Shown here: piece by piece, positions 49,306-59,760 of the stretch
How positions within the stretch are numbered: the first letter of the stretch is position 1
How the letters are laid out: every line of letters begins with the position of its first letter
Source of the DNA: Dermanyssus gallinae
Lineage: Eukaryota > Arthropoda > Arachnida > Mesostigmata > Dermanyssidae
Direction of reading: 5' to 3'
Assembly: GCA_003439945.1 (NCBI GenBank)
Contig: QVRM01006811.1
Coordinates: 598,001-662,000, forward strand
DNA: 64,000 bases
The notes under the pieces: model-generated
The model's input: only the letters and a program-made list of their open reading frames with translations
Databases searched by the model: none
Told to the model about the DNA's origin: nothing
Made by a program: the position numbers and the translations under genes

Positions 49306-52300
49306 CAAGTCCGATCAAAGTCATCCAGGTTAACTGCAATAGAAGCCGCCACGCCCATACGATGGTGGAAGACATCGCAGCAAAGCAAGGAGCGGCAATC
49401 GTTCTCGTTAGTGAGCCTAACGTTACATTGGGGAAAACTAAAACAGATTGGATAATGGAGACAAGCAAGGATAAAAATGCGTGCATAATAATCCGGGACA
49501 GCTCGGTACAATTAAGAAAGCAGGGCGCCGGCAGCGGATATGCCTGGATCGAATTAGAGGGAGCAGGCCGAGTATACTCGTGCTATATAAGCCCTAACTG
49601 TTCCGTACAGGAGTTCGAAGCATACCTAGATGATCTGGCTGTCTCGATGCAAAAAGACAGAAGTAATGACGAGAGCATAGTACTAGCCGGAGACTTCAAT
49701 TCTGCCGCTGAGTTGTGGGGGTCAGCCCGTACGGATCGTAGGGGGCAGCTCCTGATGGACTGGATGGCCGCCAACAACCTGACGGTGATAAACGACGGCG
49801 CGGAACCGACTTTCCAAAGAAACGGACAAGAGTCTTTTATCGACATCACCTTGGCCAATGAAAACACAGCACAGGCGATCGGAGGCTGGAAGGTTCTCGC
49901 AAGAGAAGAGAATCTCAGTGATCACAATTGCATCGAATGGGTTCTCGAGGCGGTAAAGTCTCAACCACCACGGAAACCAGGTATTCCTCGGCGTAAGCTT
50001 AAGAGTGAAGACGCCTTTAAGAAGGCCTTTCAGGCCGAAATAGCAAAATGTGATAGCCTGCAAGACATAGCAAGCTACAGAAAAGTGGTTCAAAGAGCAT
50101 GGGAGGTGGCCAGTACGCTAGCCATACATCCCAAAAGAACGGGCGTAGTAGAGCCAAATTACTGGTGGAACGAAAGGATCAAGGATGCTCGCAAATTATG
50201 CATGAAGTTAAGGCGGAAGCTTAAAGAGGCTAAGGGAAGTGCCAAAACCCATGCGATATTAGCAGAATATCGTGAAAGCCGAATGATATTAAAACAGGAG
50301 ATAGTGAGAAGCAAGAAAGAAAGCTGGAGGGCGTTCTTAGCTGAATTGGACGGCGATCCATGGGGACGGCCCTATAAGCTAGTGCGGGGAAGCTTTGCTA
50401 AACCAAAGATGGACATCGCAGCTGAGGTGAAAGAAGAAATATTGCGGAATTTATTCCCACGTCACGAGGACTTCGACAGGAAGATGTACGAAATGGTGAA
50501 CAAACAGAGCACAAACAAGTTCTCAGAAATACCTGAAGTTACAGTCGCGGAGGTGACAGCCGTGGCGGGCAGAATAAAGACAGGCAATGCACCGGGACCT
50601 GACGGAGTCCCACCGGCGGTAATTCGCTACCTGTGCAAAGAGTTCCCAGACTTCGTGGCAGATGCCGCAACAAAGCTGCTTCGTGAGGGGAGGTTCCCGA
50701 GAGAGTGGAAAAAAGCGGAGGTGGTATTGGTTCCAAAGGGCAGTGGGGGATATAGACCCATTTGCCTTCTGGACTCACTGGCGAAATGTTTTGAGGCAAT
50801 CTTTGAGGAGAGGTTAAGAAACTTTGCGGAGGAAAACGGCCTTCTCTCGGACTCACAATACGGATTCCGCAAGCATAGGTCGGCCCTTACTGCGATACAC
50901 AGGGTTATCTCAGATGCTGAAAGGCTACATAGCTCAACACCGCAAACCAGGGACCTGTTTATGGCGGTTATGCTTGATGTGCGAAACGCTTTTAATAGTC
51001 TTCCCTGGAAAGTAATTATAGATACCCTACACAAGAAGGGCGTCCCGCCCTACTTGGTAAAGCTCACATCCAGTTACCTACAGGATAGAGTAATCTCCTG
51101 CGCTGGGGTTTCATTCCAGATGACAGCGGGAGTTCCGCAGGGATCGATCATTGGCCCGTTACTATGGAACATTGCCTATGACGATGTACTAAGGCTGCCA
51201 GGACTCCCAGGAGGGGTCCACCTGCAGGCCTATGCGGATGACCTAGCAATTATGGTCAAGGCCCGAACAGCAGAAGAATTAGAGCTAGCCGCTAACAAAT
51301 TGCTCAAGGCAGTCGAAAGGTGGGTGGAGAGAGCTGGACTGGAACTAGCTCCTGAGAAGTCAGAGGCAGTGCTGCTCATAGGAAGAAAGCACTGCAGAGA
51401 GATTAATCTACGACTGCAGGGAACAACTATAATATTCAGCAAGGAGGTGAGATACCTAGGCGTCCAACTAGACCGGGGACTCACAGGAGTGCCTCACCTA
51501 AAGAAGGCAATCATAAAGGCAAGCAAAGCGGCAAACGATATCGCCAAAATCCTGCCAAATATCTACGGACCTAGCAGAGCCTCAAGGAGAAGGCTGGTCA
51601 TGTCAGTGGCGGAATCCATCGTCCTGTACGGTGCACCGGTATGGTTCAAAAAGAAGTGCGGAGAAACACATCGAAAAGGCCTACTCAGATACGGGTACCG
51701 GCTCTTCGCATCACACAAGCCTACAGGACCGTGAGCACAGCGGCAGCTTTGGCTCTGGCAGGGACCCCGCCCTGGGACCTCAAAGCAGATGAAAGACGAA
51801 GACTGTGGGAGCGTGGTCCAGATAGGACGACAAAGGAAGCAAAGGAAGAGGAAACGAAAGTAACACTTTTGCGATGGCAGGCGGAATGGGAGAGCCTCAG
51901 GAAGGACGAGGCGGGAGCCAAGGTCCGTGATCTGATACCGAACACCGAGAAATGGCTGAATAGGCCCGGAGGTGACATGGACTTTTTCCTAACGCAAATA
52001 GTCACCGGTCACGGAGATTTCCAGTCCTATTTATACAGGATCGGTAAGGCGCCTTCGGACACGTGCATGTTCTGCACGCTGGGCGTTGAAGATGACGCGG
52101 CACATACTCTTCTAGAATGCCCGTGCTGGGAAGAGGCTAGACGTAAGGCAAGCAACAGGGTGAGAGATAGTTGGACAAACGCGGGTGCCCAGAGACCTAA
52201 ACACCCTCTCGTGCTCCCGAGAGATGGGCTAGCCCTATTCATGGATTTTATCTGCTCAGAACCAGCAGCATGGACCCTTGGAGCAGCGGTTGCGCGAGAG

Positions 52301-52450
52301 GTGCTGACGGAGAAGAAACTATGCGGGACGCAGAGAAGAGCGAGTTACGACAGGATTAGCGCAAGAAGAGAACTTTATTCTCTCTTGTCACAAGGCACGC
52401 CAGCCAGAGAGCAGACTTCGCCAAACAATCAGGCGAACCTCGTTAGATAG
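49197..52450 (+). pseudogene. R1-like LINE ORF2 (endonuclease plus reverse transcriptase), one frameshift
   Basis: First ATG at 49197, overlapping the end of ORF1 by 109 bases in another frame. Endonuclease blocks: QVNCN near residue 44, SEPN near 75, LAGDFNSA near 165, SDHN near 240. Reverse transcriptase: GNAPGPDGVP near 465, YRPICLLD, QYGFRKHRS, DVRNAFNSLPW, GVPQGSIIGPLLWN, and catalytic AYADDLA near 680. All key residues are intact. Near 51640-51690 reading must change frame (first frame ends 51734, second is open to 52450). The second frame continues with LRITQAYRTVS and a Cys/His motif, CMFCTLGVEDDAAHTLLEC. A single indel explains this. The protein makes the target nick and copies the element RNA into the chromosome. 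Confidence 0.9.
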
Positions 52451-52653
52451 CCCGGATGTCACCCCCACGGCCCATAGTACTATTAAACGGAGATCTGGGC
52501 TGTGTCAAGGGCGTTATGAGAGGTAGGTTTTAGTGGGTAGGGGCGCGGACCATTGCGCCGAGTCCCACACACCAGAATGGAGATAAGGGGCCGTTTGCTT
52601 TTCTCCAGTCTGACGGTGCGTAAAATAGCATTTCCTCCTCTCTCAAAAAAAAA
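52451..52653 (+). other. R1-like LINE 3' untranslated region and poly(A)
   Basis: About 190 bases after the ORF2 stop, ending with a run of nine A (52645-52653) that touches the right target-site duplication. Confidence 0.8.
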
Positions 52654-52673
52654 TATATATATACGCGTAAATA
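52654..52673 (+). repeat. Target-site duplication, right copy
   Basis: TATATATATACGCGTAAATA, an exact match to 46928-46947. The base after it (G) differs from the first base of the element, so the boundary is well set on this side. Confidence 0.88.
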
Positions 52674-53257
52674 GTTACACGGTGTCGTATACATATATGC
52701 AAAAATTACTTCTATGAGAGATGAGCAAAAACGGCTCAAATATGCTGGCACTGTTAAAGACGCGCACACTCGACAGAAAAACGCCTATCTGATACTTTTT
52801 AGACAGCATGTAAATATCCTCGAGCACGACGGATTCCACGGATCCCGCAGGATTGTCGCGCGTTGAACAGCCTACTATAATCAAATGTTCTACTGCTAAT
52901 GTCATCGATAGTTTGACGGCTACCAGAGTACGTAACGCGTAATTTCACTTCGTGCCCTTCCGCCGCCGTTGTATGTATGTTCTTTTTTTTGTTGGTGGTA
53001 TTGTCATTGTTATTGTTGTTGTTGTTATTGCCGCAGCAACTTCTGCATTTGTAGCGAGCTCAACGTAAGGTCAACGCAATTAAAAGTTATTTGAACGACA
53101 ACGATAACAAGGCCGACGCCACATACCTCGGTATGAGCCACACGGCCTCCCCAGTACGCCCAGTGCACAGTTCGTACGTTAGCATACTTTCAGAGGAGTC
53201 TCCAAGCTAAGTCTCCTTGCTGTGGCTGCTATTCCTGCGGTTGTTGTTGTTGTTGTG

Positions 53258-53285
53258 GTGTCTGCAGGATATAGCCTGCAGACAC
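53258..53285. repeat. Perfect 11-bp hairpin
   Basis: GTGTCTGCAGG, loop ATATAG, CCTGCAGACAC. Confidence 0.85.
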
Positions 53286-53299
53286 GCATGTTATAGCCT

Positions 53300-53325
53300 T
53301 TAGTGCACATACATGCGTGCACTAA
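53300..53325. repeat. Perfect 9-bp hairpin
   Basis: TTAGTGCAC, 8-base loop, GTGCACTAA. It begins only 15 bases after the hairpin at 53258-53285. Confidence 0.8.
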
Positions 53326-54871
53326 TATACATACACACATGCAAGCACACACATATATATATATATATATATGTATAGAGCAGTTCAGGGCCGACTGAGA
53401 ATGGGTGGGCCGTCACCGACCGGCGTCGTCGTCGTCATTCAATGAGCGCACAGACTCTCCCAGCAACGCGAAGCGACATAGCGGGCAGACAGGCAGGCGT
53501 TGGGTCTGTCGGTCGGTCGGGGGTCGCGAATGCGCGCGTTAGTGGTAGCAACTTTAAGAGAACAGTAGCGCGTCGAGTCTTAATGAGAAGTTGGATAGTG
53601 GTAGTGGTAGTAGTAGTAGTAGTTGTAGTAGTAGAAGTAGTTGTCGAGGATCGGAACGAAACTGCAAGCTTGCAAGCAAGCACCACTTTGTCGGCTGAAC
53701 ACTTTGGCAGAAACCAGAACTTGCGCGCGAGTAGGGCGGCAAGGAGGAGGGGACGCCCGACGTGGCGAATCCAACGAGTGTTCAAAACAAGGGAACCAAC
53801 CCATTTGTTTGCGCGCTCACTTGCGACCGCGTTCCCGCTCGCGCCGAGCTAACGGACTCTTGCGGATGTTTCGTGTGAAGACCACGAAAAAGAGAACGCG
53901 GTTCGCTCTGGTCGGCTGAAGAAACTAAACCTTCTTTCTCTTCCTTCTCTATCTAGGTCTACGTCTGCTACCTGCTCCTTTCCTTAGTCCTCAGAGCCTT
54001 CTGCGGGGCACGATGTCGACGAGGTTCGTTCTCGCGACCAACTTCGCCTTCTGGGTGGGGTCGTCACGCTTTTCGGTCTTCGGCAGCCTTATTGTGTGCG
54101 ACTTTTCCCCCCCAAATCCCTCCCACAACCCCCAGCGTCACAGCTGAGCCAATTCCGCAGCTGGTCGCCGTGGTGGTGACGACGGACTCACAATACTGTC
54201 GTGGCCGGGCGTCGCTCGCTGCTCAGAAGCACTTAAAGGGCATTTCATTAGGGTGTCGGACGGGCCAGTGAGTCAAGGAACGGATCTAGTGCAGCGAGCG
54301 GCCTGTGCTAAGATTGGCTCCGTGACGCTGCGTTCGTCAGCAACAGTGCCGGCGAATAGCTCCAGCTTCTGGTGAGTAGCTCCGTATCAGAGTGAGTGCT
54401 GATGGTAGTGGTGGCGGCTGGAGATAACTCGACGAGCGGCGTCCAGACTCTCTCGAGAGAGACGACGACGACAAAGAGAAATCGGTTGTGTCCTCTAAGC
54501 AGTAGCAGCACTTGTAGCTTGGTAGCTGCGCTGCCCAACACTATTCTCGTTGATCCCTAAGCGTTTTTCGGTCGTTCCCGTGTCGATATGTTTGACCGAT
54601 AACATATAGAGAAAGCGGCAGGCAGCGAGAAAAAGAGGCACAGAAGAAGAGAGAAAGAGATTGATCAGTTGGGTTTGTCGGTATCGGCCGTCAAGAACGC
54701 CAACGGCCGATAGAGCACCGAAGGCGTATAGAGCACGAGCAGCTCGGAGATCTGATTGTCCTTGGTGTCTATCTATCTTATCTCCTGGTGTATGCTTAGC
54801 TAGCCCGGCTAAAAGGGCGGACCAGTGAGTTAATGCATGAATAAAGAAGGATCTAATACATGGATGAAAAG

Positions 54872-54895
54872 ATCATCATCATCATCATCATCATC
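54872..54895. repeat. (ATC)n microsatellite
   Basis: Eight ATC units. Confidence 0.9.
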
Positions 54896-55212
54896 GGCCG
54901 ACTCGTCTCGAGCTTGTGAATAGCAGCTACAGTAGCAACAGCAGCCTCAGAAACCAGGAAGACATGGACACCACGACAACAACAACAGAGATAAAAGTTA
55001 GCAAAGGAACTGAGACGAATAGTGAACATACGAGGTCCGAACTTAATAGTAGTTTAATCGTCGCCGCAATGCCGCCGCGAGTCAACGCTTCCACACGAGA
55101 TCAACGGCGGCTCGATATAAAGTGAACGGAGAACCTCCTAATAGCCCAGTGACAGCAGTGTCTCCCATAAGAACAGCCACGCTGTCCTTGACGGAGAGCT
55201 TTTTTAATCAGA

Positions 55213-55267
55213 CCCTGCTATGTTCTGTCCTTTATACAGTTCCCTGCTATGTTCTGTCCTTTATACA
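55213..55267. repeat. 29-bp direct tandem duplication
   Basis: CCCTGCTATGTTCTGTCCTT plus TATACAGTT, repeated immediately and exactly for the first 26 bases. The identity suggests a recent slippage duplication. Confidence 0.88.
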
Positions 55268-57087
55268 TGATTGGTAGCTTCTGGCGGGCAATGTATTTAC
55301 GTATTTATTTGCTGAAATTTACTAATTTTGCGACCTTCGTGCGTTTTTTCGTGCGGCCCTATCTTGTGTCGTAGGATAGATTTTTTTTCTGACGTACTTT
55401 CGTTGTTTCTCGTAGCTATCTTCCGGTCTTCTTTGCTTTACGAGGCACATTATCAATGGGGCTTGAAGGGCCAGAGTGACTCTGGCAATCATACTCTGCC
55501 CACAGAAGTTCTGCTACTACACATCGCACTAGCACTTTGTAATTTGTAAGAGGGGCGCCAATAACATGAGATGGGGTAGAGGTGACATGGGCGCACGTGA
55601 CTCACAAAACTAGAAATGTTCAAGTGAGTTTCGATCTCTTTACTAGCAATCGCAAACTGACGTACCTGTCAAATAAACGTATATCTGATACGACAAGCAG
55701 ACCGCCAAATGTGTCTCAGTTTACTACTATACTAGTAAATCGAGGATTCTGCATAGATGTATAACCGCTCCTTGCATATCAGACATATCACTGCGACTCA
55801 AAAGTCATTAAATAAGAGACGCTGCACGAAGATTTCCTTTTCTCTTGAACTTCACATAAATATCTGACTGTTGCTGCGACCTTCACACTGAATGTGACCA
55901 AATATTAATCTAGACTAATGGATCCTAGCTTCTAACAGATAAAAAAATAGCGGCGTTTTTCAAAGTGTGTGTGTGTTACAGGATGTCGGATTGCTTACAT
56001 CTAACATTCCGAAGTGATGCGCCGTAGTGCGCAAATGTGATAAATGTATTTTATAATAATGATTCTATAACATTTCCGACAGAAATGCCTTATTCCCACA
56101 AAATTTCTAAAAGCACATCTCTCTTCAAAGCATCGCCACGAACACAAACTCATTCCGCTTGCAGATCCGCAAGAGTTGATCACAGCTGATGTTGAGAATG
56201 TTCATATGCATTGCAAATGGTGTGGCGCATGACCCAACACATCTGCCATTTGTTGTAATATGGCAGCTCTTTTCCTTCCAAACAAAGGAGCCTTTCTGTT
56301 ATATAATATGGCTGAGATTACTACGTATCTAGCCTCTATGGCAAAGCGAATACAGTGGAACCACAAATTTGAATAAGCAAAACCGTTATTATTATTATTA
56401 TGTAAGTATTCAACTCATCATCTATTGTATTTTGTGGTTTCCAATAGTCTACACAATTCCATGCGGATTACCAACCAAACTCTTATAACTGCAAATGCCT
56501 TAAGAATACGCACATAGGGCTAAGTATATTAACGCAAGGCGGAAGCAAACACCAAAACAGGCAAGTATACTTAATGTGTTTTAAAATATAGGGTAAGTAC
56601 GTAACGAATGGATCTAGCGAAACGCCATTATATTCCCTTTTCTAATGGTGAATTTATACACAACCCTGCGTACAAATGCCTTCTCGTTTTTCGTCTAAAC
56701 ACACTTATAAACCCACAAAATGTACAACGTAAAATCGATCATATTCGCATCTCAGAGAACTCGAATGACAATAATGTCACTGGTACATCTTTCGATGCCG
56801 TCTGTGTACCAGGCTACGCACATCTAGTGCACAAACATCCTAACTCTCGTCATGAACAGCCACCACCCTACACAGTTTGTGGTCGAAGCCGTGTACTGCA
56901 AGGTGGCTGTGTGACAGTTCGATCTGTTCAGCTTTTCCAGGTGCTGTTTCGTATTGCTACAGTGGTGTAGAAGACAGTTGCATTTTTCGCTATTTTCTCA
57001 TACCTGGTAGAGAGTTGACTCGAATGTTACGCCCAAAAGTCTGCGTACCGATCTGGCAACATTTTTGAAATTTCTACGACAAGGTAG

Positions 57088-57150
57088 ATTTCGACGTCAT
57101 TATTTAGATTTCAACGTCTTTTTTTATATTTCGACGTAATTTTCCTCAAT
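57088..57150. repeat. Short array of ATTTC(G/A)ACGT units
   Basis: Three copies of ATTTCGACGT or ATTTCAACGT spaced about 20 bases apart, with a weaker fourth (ATTTCTAC). They lie at the downstream edge of the mariner fragment. Confidence 0.55.
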
Positions 57151-57159
57151 TTCTACAGA

Positions 57160-57540
57160 CTTATTGAGGCGATGGATCCAGGTACCAAAGCTCATCTAAA
57201 AAAATGCGTGAAGATTTGTTCTGGTTTCTTTAAGTGTCGATGTTTTCTAGATCCCTCTGCAGAGCCTTGTCAAATTCTATCAGAAAGACCCGCACCCCTT
57301 TTTCGTCCTGTGACAAATCACAAGTAATCACCCATCTAGCAGATCTCTTGGTCAGTCCGTGAGGGTCAAGCAGGATCTTGTAAAGGAACTTGGCATCCAA
57401 GCCCAGAATCTCCTCTAGCAATTTCTATGGTACGTTTGACTTTTCCTCAATCGTAGTCCTCACATGAGCCACGCATTTGTCGTTCGTTGATGTTTGGACG
57501 TCCTTTACGGACTTTGTTGAACAGATTAAAATATCGAGTT
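57160..57540 (-). pseudogene. Mariner-type transposase, N-terminal (DNA-binding) part, decayed
   Basis: The minus strand gives VRKGRPNINERQ, then VAHVRTTIEEKSNV, LLEEILGLDAKFLYKILLD, GLTKRSARWV, and later LDELWYLDP. This matches the mariner order: GRP linker, second helix-turn-helix with the KxSARWVP block, then the first catalytic DETW block (here DELW). There are frameshifts and one stop, and the catalytic core beyond this is absent. It lies close to, but is not continuous with, the C-terminal fragment at 58120-58480: on this strand that fragment is upstream, so the two are separate copies or a rearranged one. Confidence 0.6.
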
Positions 57541-58035
57541 CGGAATGTTCTGGATCATCTATGAACTCCCCTGTAATGGGGCTTCATCACCACATGATCT
57601 ATCAAAGCTCTTCAAAATTCTCTCGTGCACTTAGTCCTCGCCAGAAGTTGCACAAAAGAACAACGCACAGTTTCTGGATACGGCTGTTGTGCCCCTGGCA
57701 TGATTGTGCTCGCATTATCTCATACCGTTGTCAGCTGGAGAATCGACTTGACTGTTCCCTCAAAACTTCAACAAAGCTACATTGAAGCAACAAAACGTAT
57801 TGCTCATAATGTACTAAACGGCCACATCGTATAGACTATTGCCCCGGATTGTTGAAGTGAGCTGTCCAAGTAGTTGAACGGAGGTAGATTCTTCCCAACT
57901 GATGCGATTTTACACACCGTTTCCGGGTGAATTCATGGATTCTATTTCGTTCTATTTTATCAAGGCAGCAAGAGGTAGGTGTTTATTTAGACACCGTTGT
58001 TTATGTCATATTATGCCTAGCACGTCAACTCAAAA

Positions 58036-58038
<3 letters not shown>
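57541..58038. other. Unrecognised spacer between mariner fragments
   Basis: Open frames of 70-100 codons on the plus strand without a recognisable domain. Confidence 0.4.

Positions 58039-58097
<59 letters not shown>
58039..58097. repeat. (TA)n microsatellite
   Basis: About 59 bases of pure TA. Confidence 0.95.
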
Positions 58098-58101
<4 letters not shown>

Positions 58102-58119
58102 TTGTTTAACTTAAAATAT

Positions 58120-58480
58120 GTAAAACGACACCGTGGATGTAATTAAAGTTTTTATTCCAAAGTAATTCAAAAGTACACTGTTTACGAGCCGAAGGATTCT
58201 CTGTTACCTCAATTCGTACGGCTGTGATAAGAGCCAGTCCCATGTCTTTCACTTCGTCGTCCGAGCGGAAGCTCCTCTCTTGCAACTGCAAACAAACAAA
58301 TGGGAGTCCCAGGGCGACATCTCCGGGCTGCGCAGGCGGTTCGTTTTGGATGGAGTTCGGTAAGTTAGTAGTGTCTCATAGTACATGTCAAAGTTAATGG
58401 TTTTTCTGTGCTCGTGGAGATTGATGAGTATCGGACTTCAAACTTTAGGAATGACGGGCGGGGGGGGGGGGGGGTCTGGC
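58120..58480 (-). pseudogene. Mariner-type transposase, C-terminal part, decayed
   Basis: The minus-strand frame is open over roughly 100 codons: RKTINFDMYYETLLTYR, NEPPAQPGDVALGLPF, LQERSFRSDDEVKDM, and a closing LLWNKNFNYIHGVVL. These parallel the mariner blocks KTINAxxYxxxL, HPPYSPDLAPSDFHLF, RFSSDDEVK and the terminal RWDKCLNxHGDYV. The third catalytic Asp in the SDF block is not conserved and the second Asp block is missing. A poly(G) run cuts the upstream side. Confidence 0.62.
58460..58474. repeat. Poly(G) run, 15 bases
   Basis: Uninterrupted G after GGGC. Confidence 0.9.
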
Positions 58481-58829
58481 CTGCTGAGGGCACAGCTTCG
58501 ATTTTTTAGGTGATGACGCACGCTTCTATTGCATGCCTTGTGTCTGGCTCGAGGTGATGGCACCAATTTTCGTTGACCGGCGACCATCAACAACGCTGGC
58601 CTCCACGATTACAGCCAACGTTCGCATCAAAACACGCCGATCACTTATCATCAGGTCGTTGAAATCTCAACCAGTTTGGCTATTACGTTTCGTGCCTTTT
58701 CATTTCAACTGCCGTTCTATATCATTTTTAATTTTGTTTTTCGTCTGCTGATACCGTGATGTTCGAAAGTGCAACGTGTTCGCACCCGTTTAAAACGGAA
58801 GAACAACTGGTTATTTGTAACCAGGATTG

Positions 58830-59760
58830 ATCGACTGCGTTTCATGGGGGTGCCTAGAGTCCGTGCCCATATGCAGATAACGTAGTGGTCGGCCAATTCG
58901 ACCTAGGTGATATCAAGCGCATTACTTCTCTGGTGGAAGTGTTCTGGTTGTCTCAAGAGGACTGAAAATGAAAGCCATGAAGACCAAGGCTGTGGAACTC
59001 AGACGCTGAGGTCGACCAAAGACGTGATACGTCGCGACGGCCAATCCTTGGCCGCCAAACGACCAGTAATCACCAACGTTTTCTGGTATCTGGCACCTCG
59101 GTTCCATAAAGCTGGGATGACCTTCACTGCTCGCATCGTCGAGACAGCGCGCACAGCCCTAATCCCTCTTTATGAAAAGGTAGGCAACGTCCGGCGACAG
59201 TCCGTCCCGACGGCAGTGGCGGCCTCTTCTACCTGAACATTGTCCCAAGGCTAGTGTATGGCGTTGACAGAGCATGGGAACATCTCATTCAGGCAAACTT
59301 TGGTTTGCTTGAAAGTAGTTTCACAATGTACATCAATACATTGTCTAAGTCTACTGCCTGTCAATGCGGGTAAAGATCCGCCTTGTGTATCTAATGTCGG
59401 GCTGTGCACCGGCTGAAGACGCTGCGTATAGTACCATTTGAAAGCTTTATCTCGGAATAGGTAACTCATGTTGACCAAGTCCGACGAGAACTTGGAGACC
59501 TGGATATTTTCAGTGCCCTCGCCTCTGATCTGGTGTTGCATGTGACGATTGCCACGTCTATACAAGATACATAGTTAGTGGCTATCATCACCTGGTCTGT
59601 TCGAATACGAGCTTTCACGAGAAATACACCAAATGCGTCTGTCGACTGTGCTCTCAGGTGTGTACGAAGTTTCATGCGTCTGCCTGCCTGGCCCTTGCGA
59701 AGAAATCACTGCACTGCCTCTCTAGAATAACTCGACGCGAGCAGTTGACAACTGTGTAAG
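58830..59760 (+). pseudogene. LINE reverse transcriptase C-terminal half (copy B)
   Basis: The catalytic block reads YADN at 58870-58881 (normally YADD), followed by GDIKRITSLVEVF and LKMKAMKTKAVELRR. Next come LAPRFHKAGMTFTARIVETARTALIPLYEKV, a VYGVDRAWEHL-like block, GDLDIFSAL and a tail with FHEKYTKCVCRLCSQVCTKFH...C. The first blocks align with those of the inverted copy at 61930-62330 (YADDIAVAHRNLGAIKRITS) and the tail with copies at 40.7 and 62.5 kb. Reading requires several frame changes. The loss of one catalytic Asp and the stops make it inactive. Confidence 0.65.

Larger units (their letters stand above)
46948..52653 (+). mobile_element. Near full-length R1-clade LINE (non-LTR retrotransposon)
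   Basis: About 5.7 kb bounded by a 20-bp target-site duplication and ending in a 9-base poly(A). It has the two-ORF layout of R1-clade elements: ORF1 with coiled coil and three zinc knuckles, ORF2 with apurinic-type endonuclease, reverse transcriptase and a C-terminal Cys/His motif, and no RNase H. The block DVRNAFNSLPW in the palm and the SEPN block in the endonuclease are typical of the R1 group. Coding is interrupted by two frameshifts and two in-frame stops while all catalytic residues remain, so the insertion looks recent. It lies in a (TA)n tract and not in 28S rDNA, the site used by R1 itself. Confidence 0.9.
52674..57087. other. Unrecognised stretch; GC-rich between 53.4 and 55.1 kb
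   Basis: 53400-55130 is richer in GC, with (GTA)n at 53597-53643, CAG/CAA/ACC triplets near 54930-54990 and several short frames without domains. It might be a promoter or 5'-untranslated exon. 55270-57070 is AT-rich and featureless apart from a short (TTA)n near 56387-56401. Confidence 0.4.
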
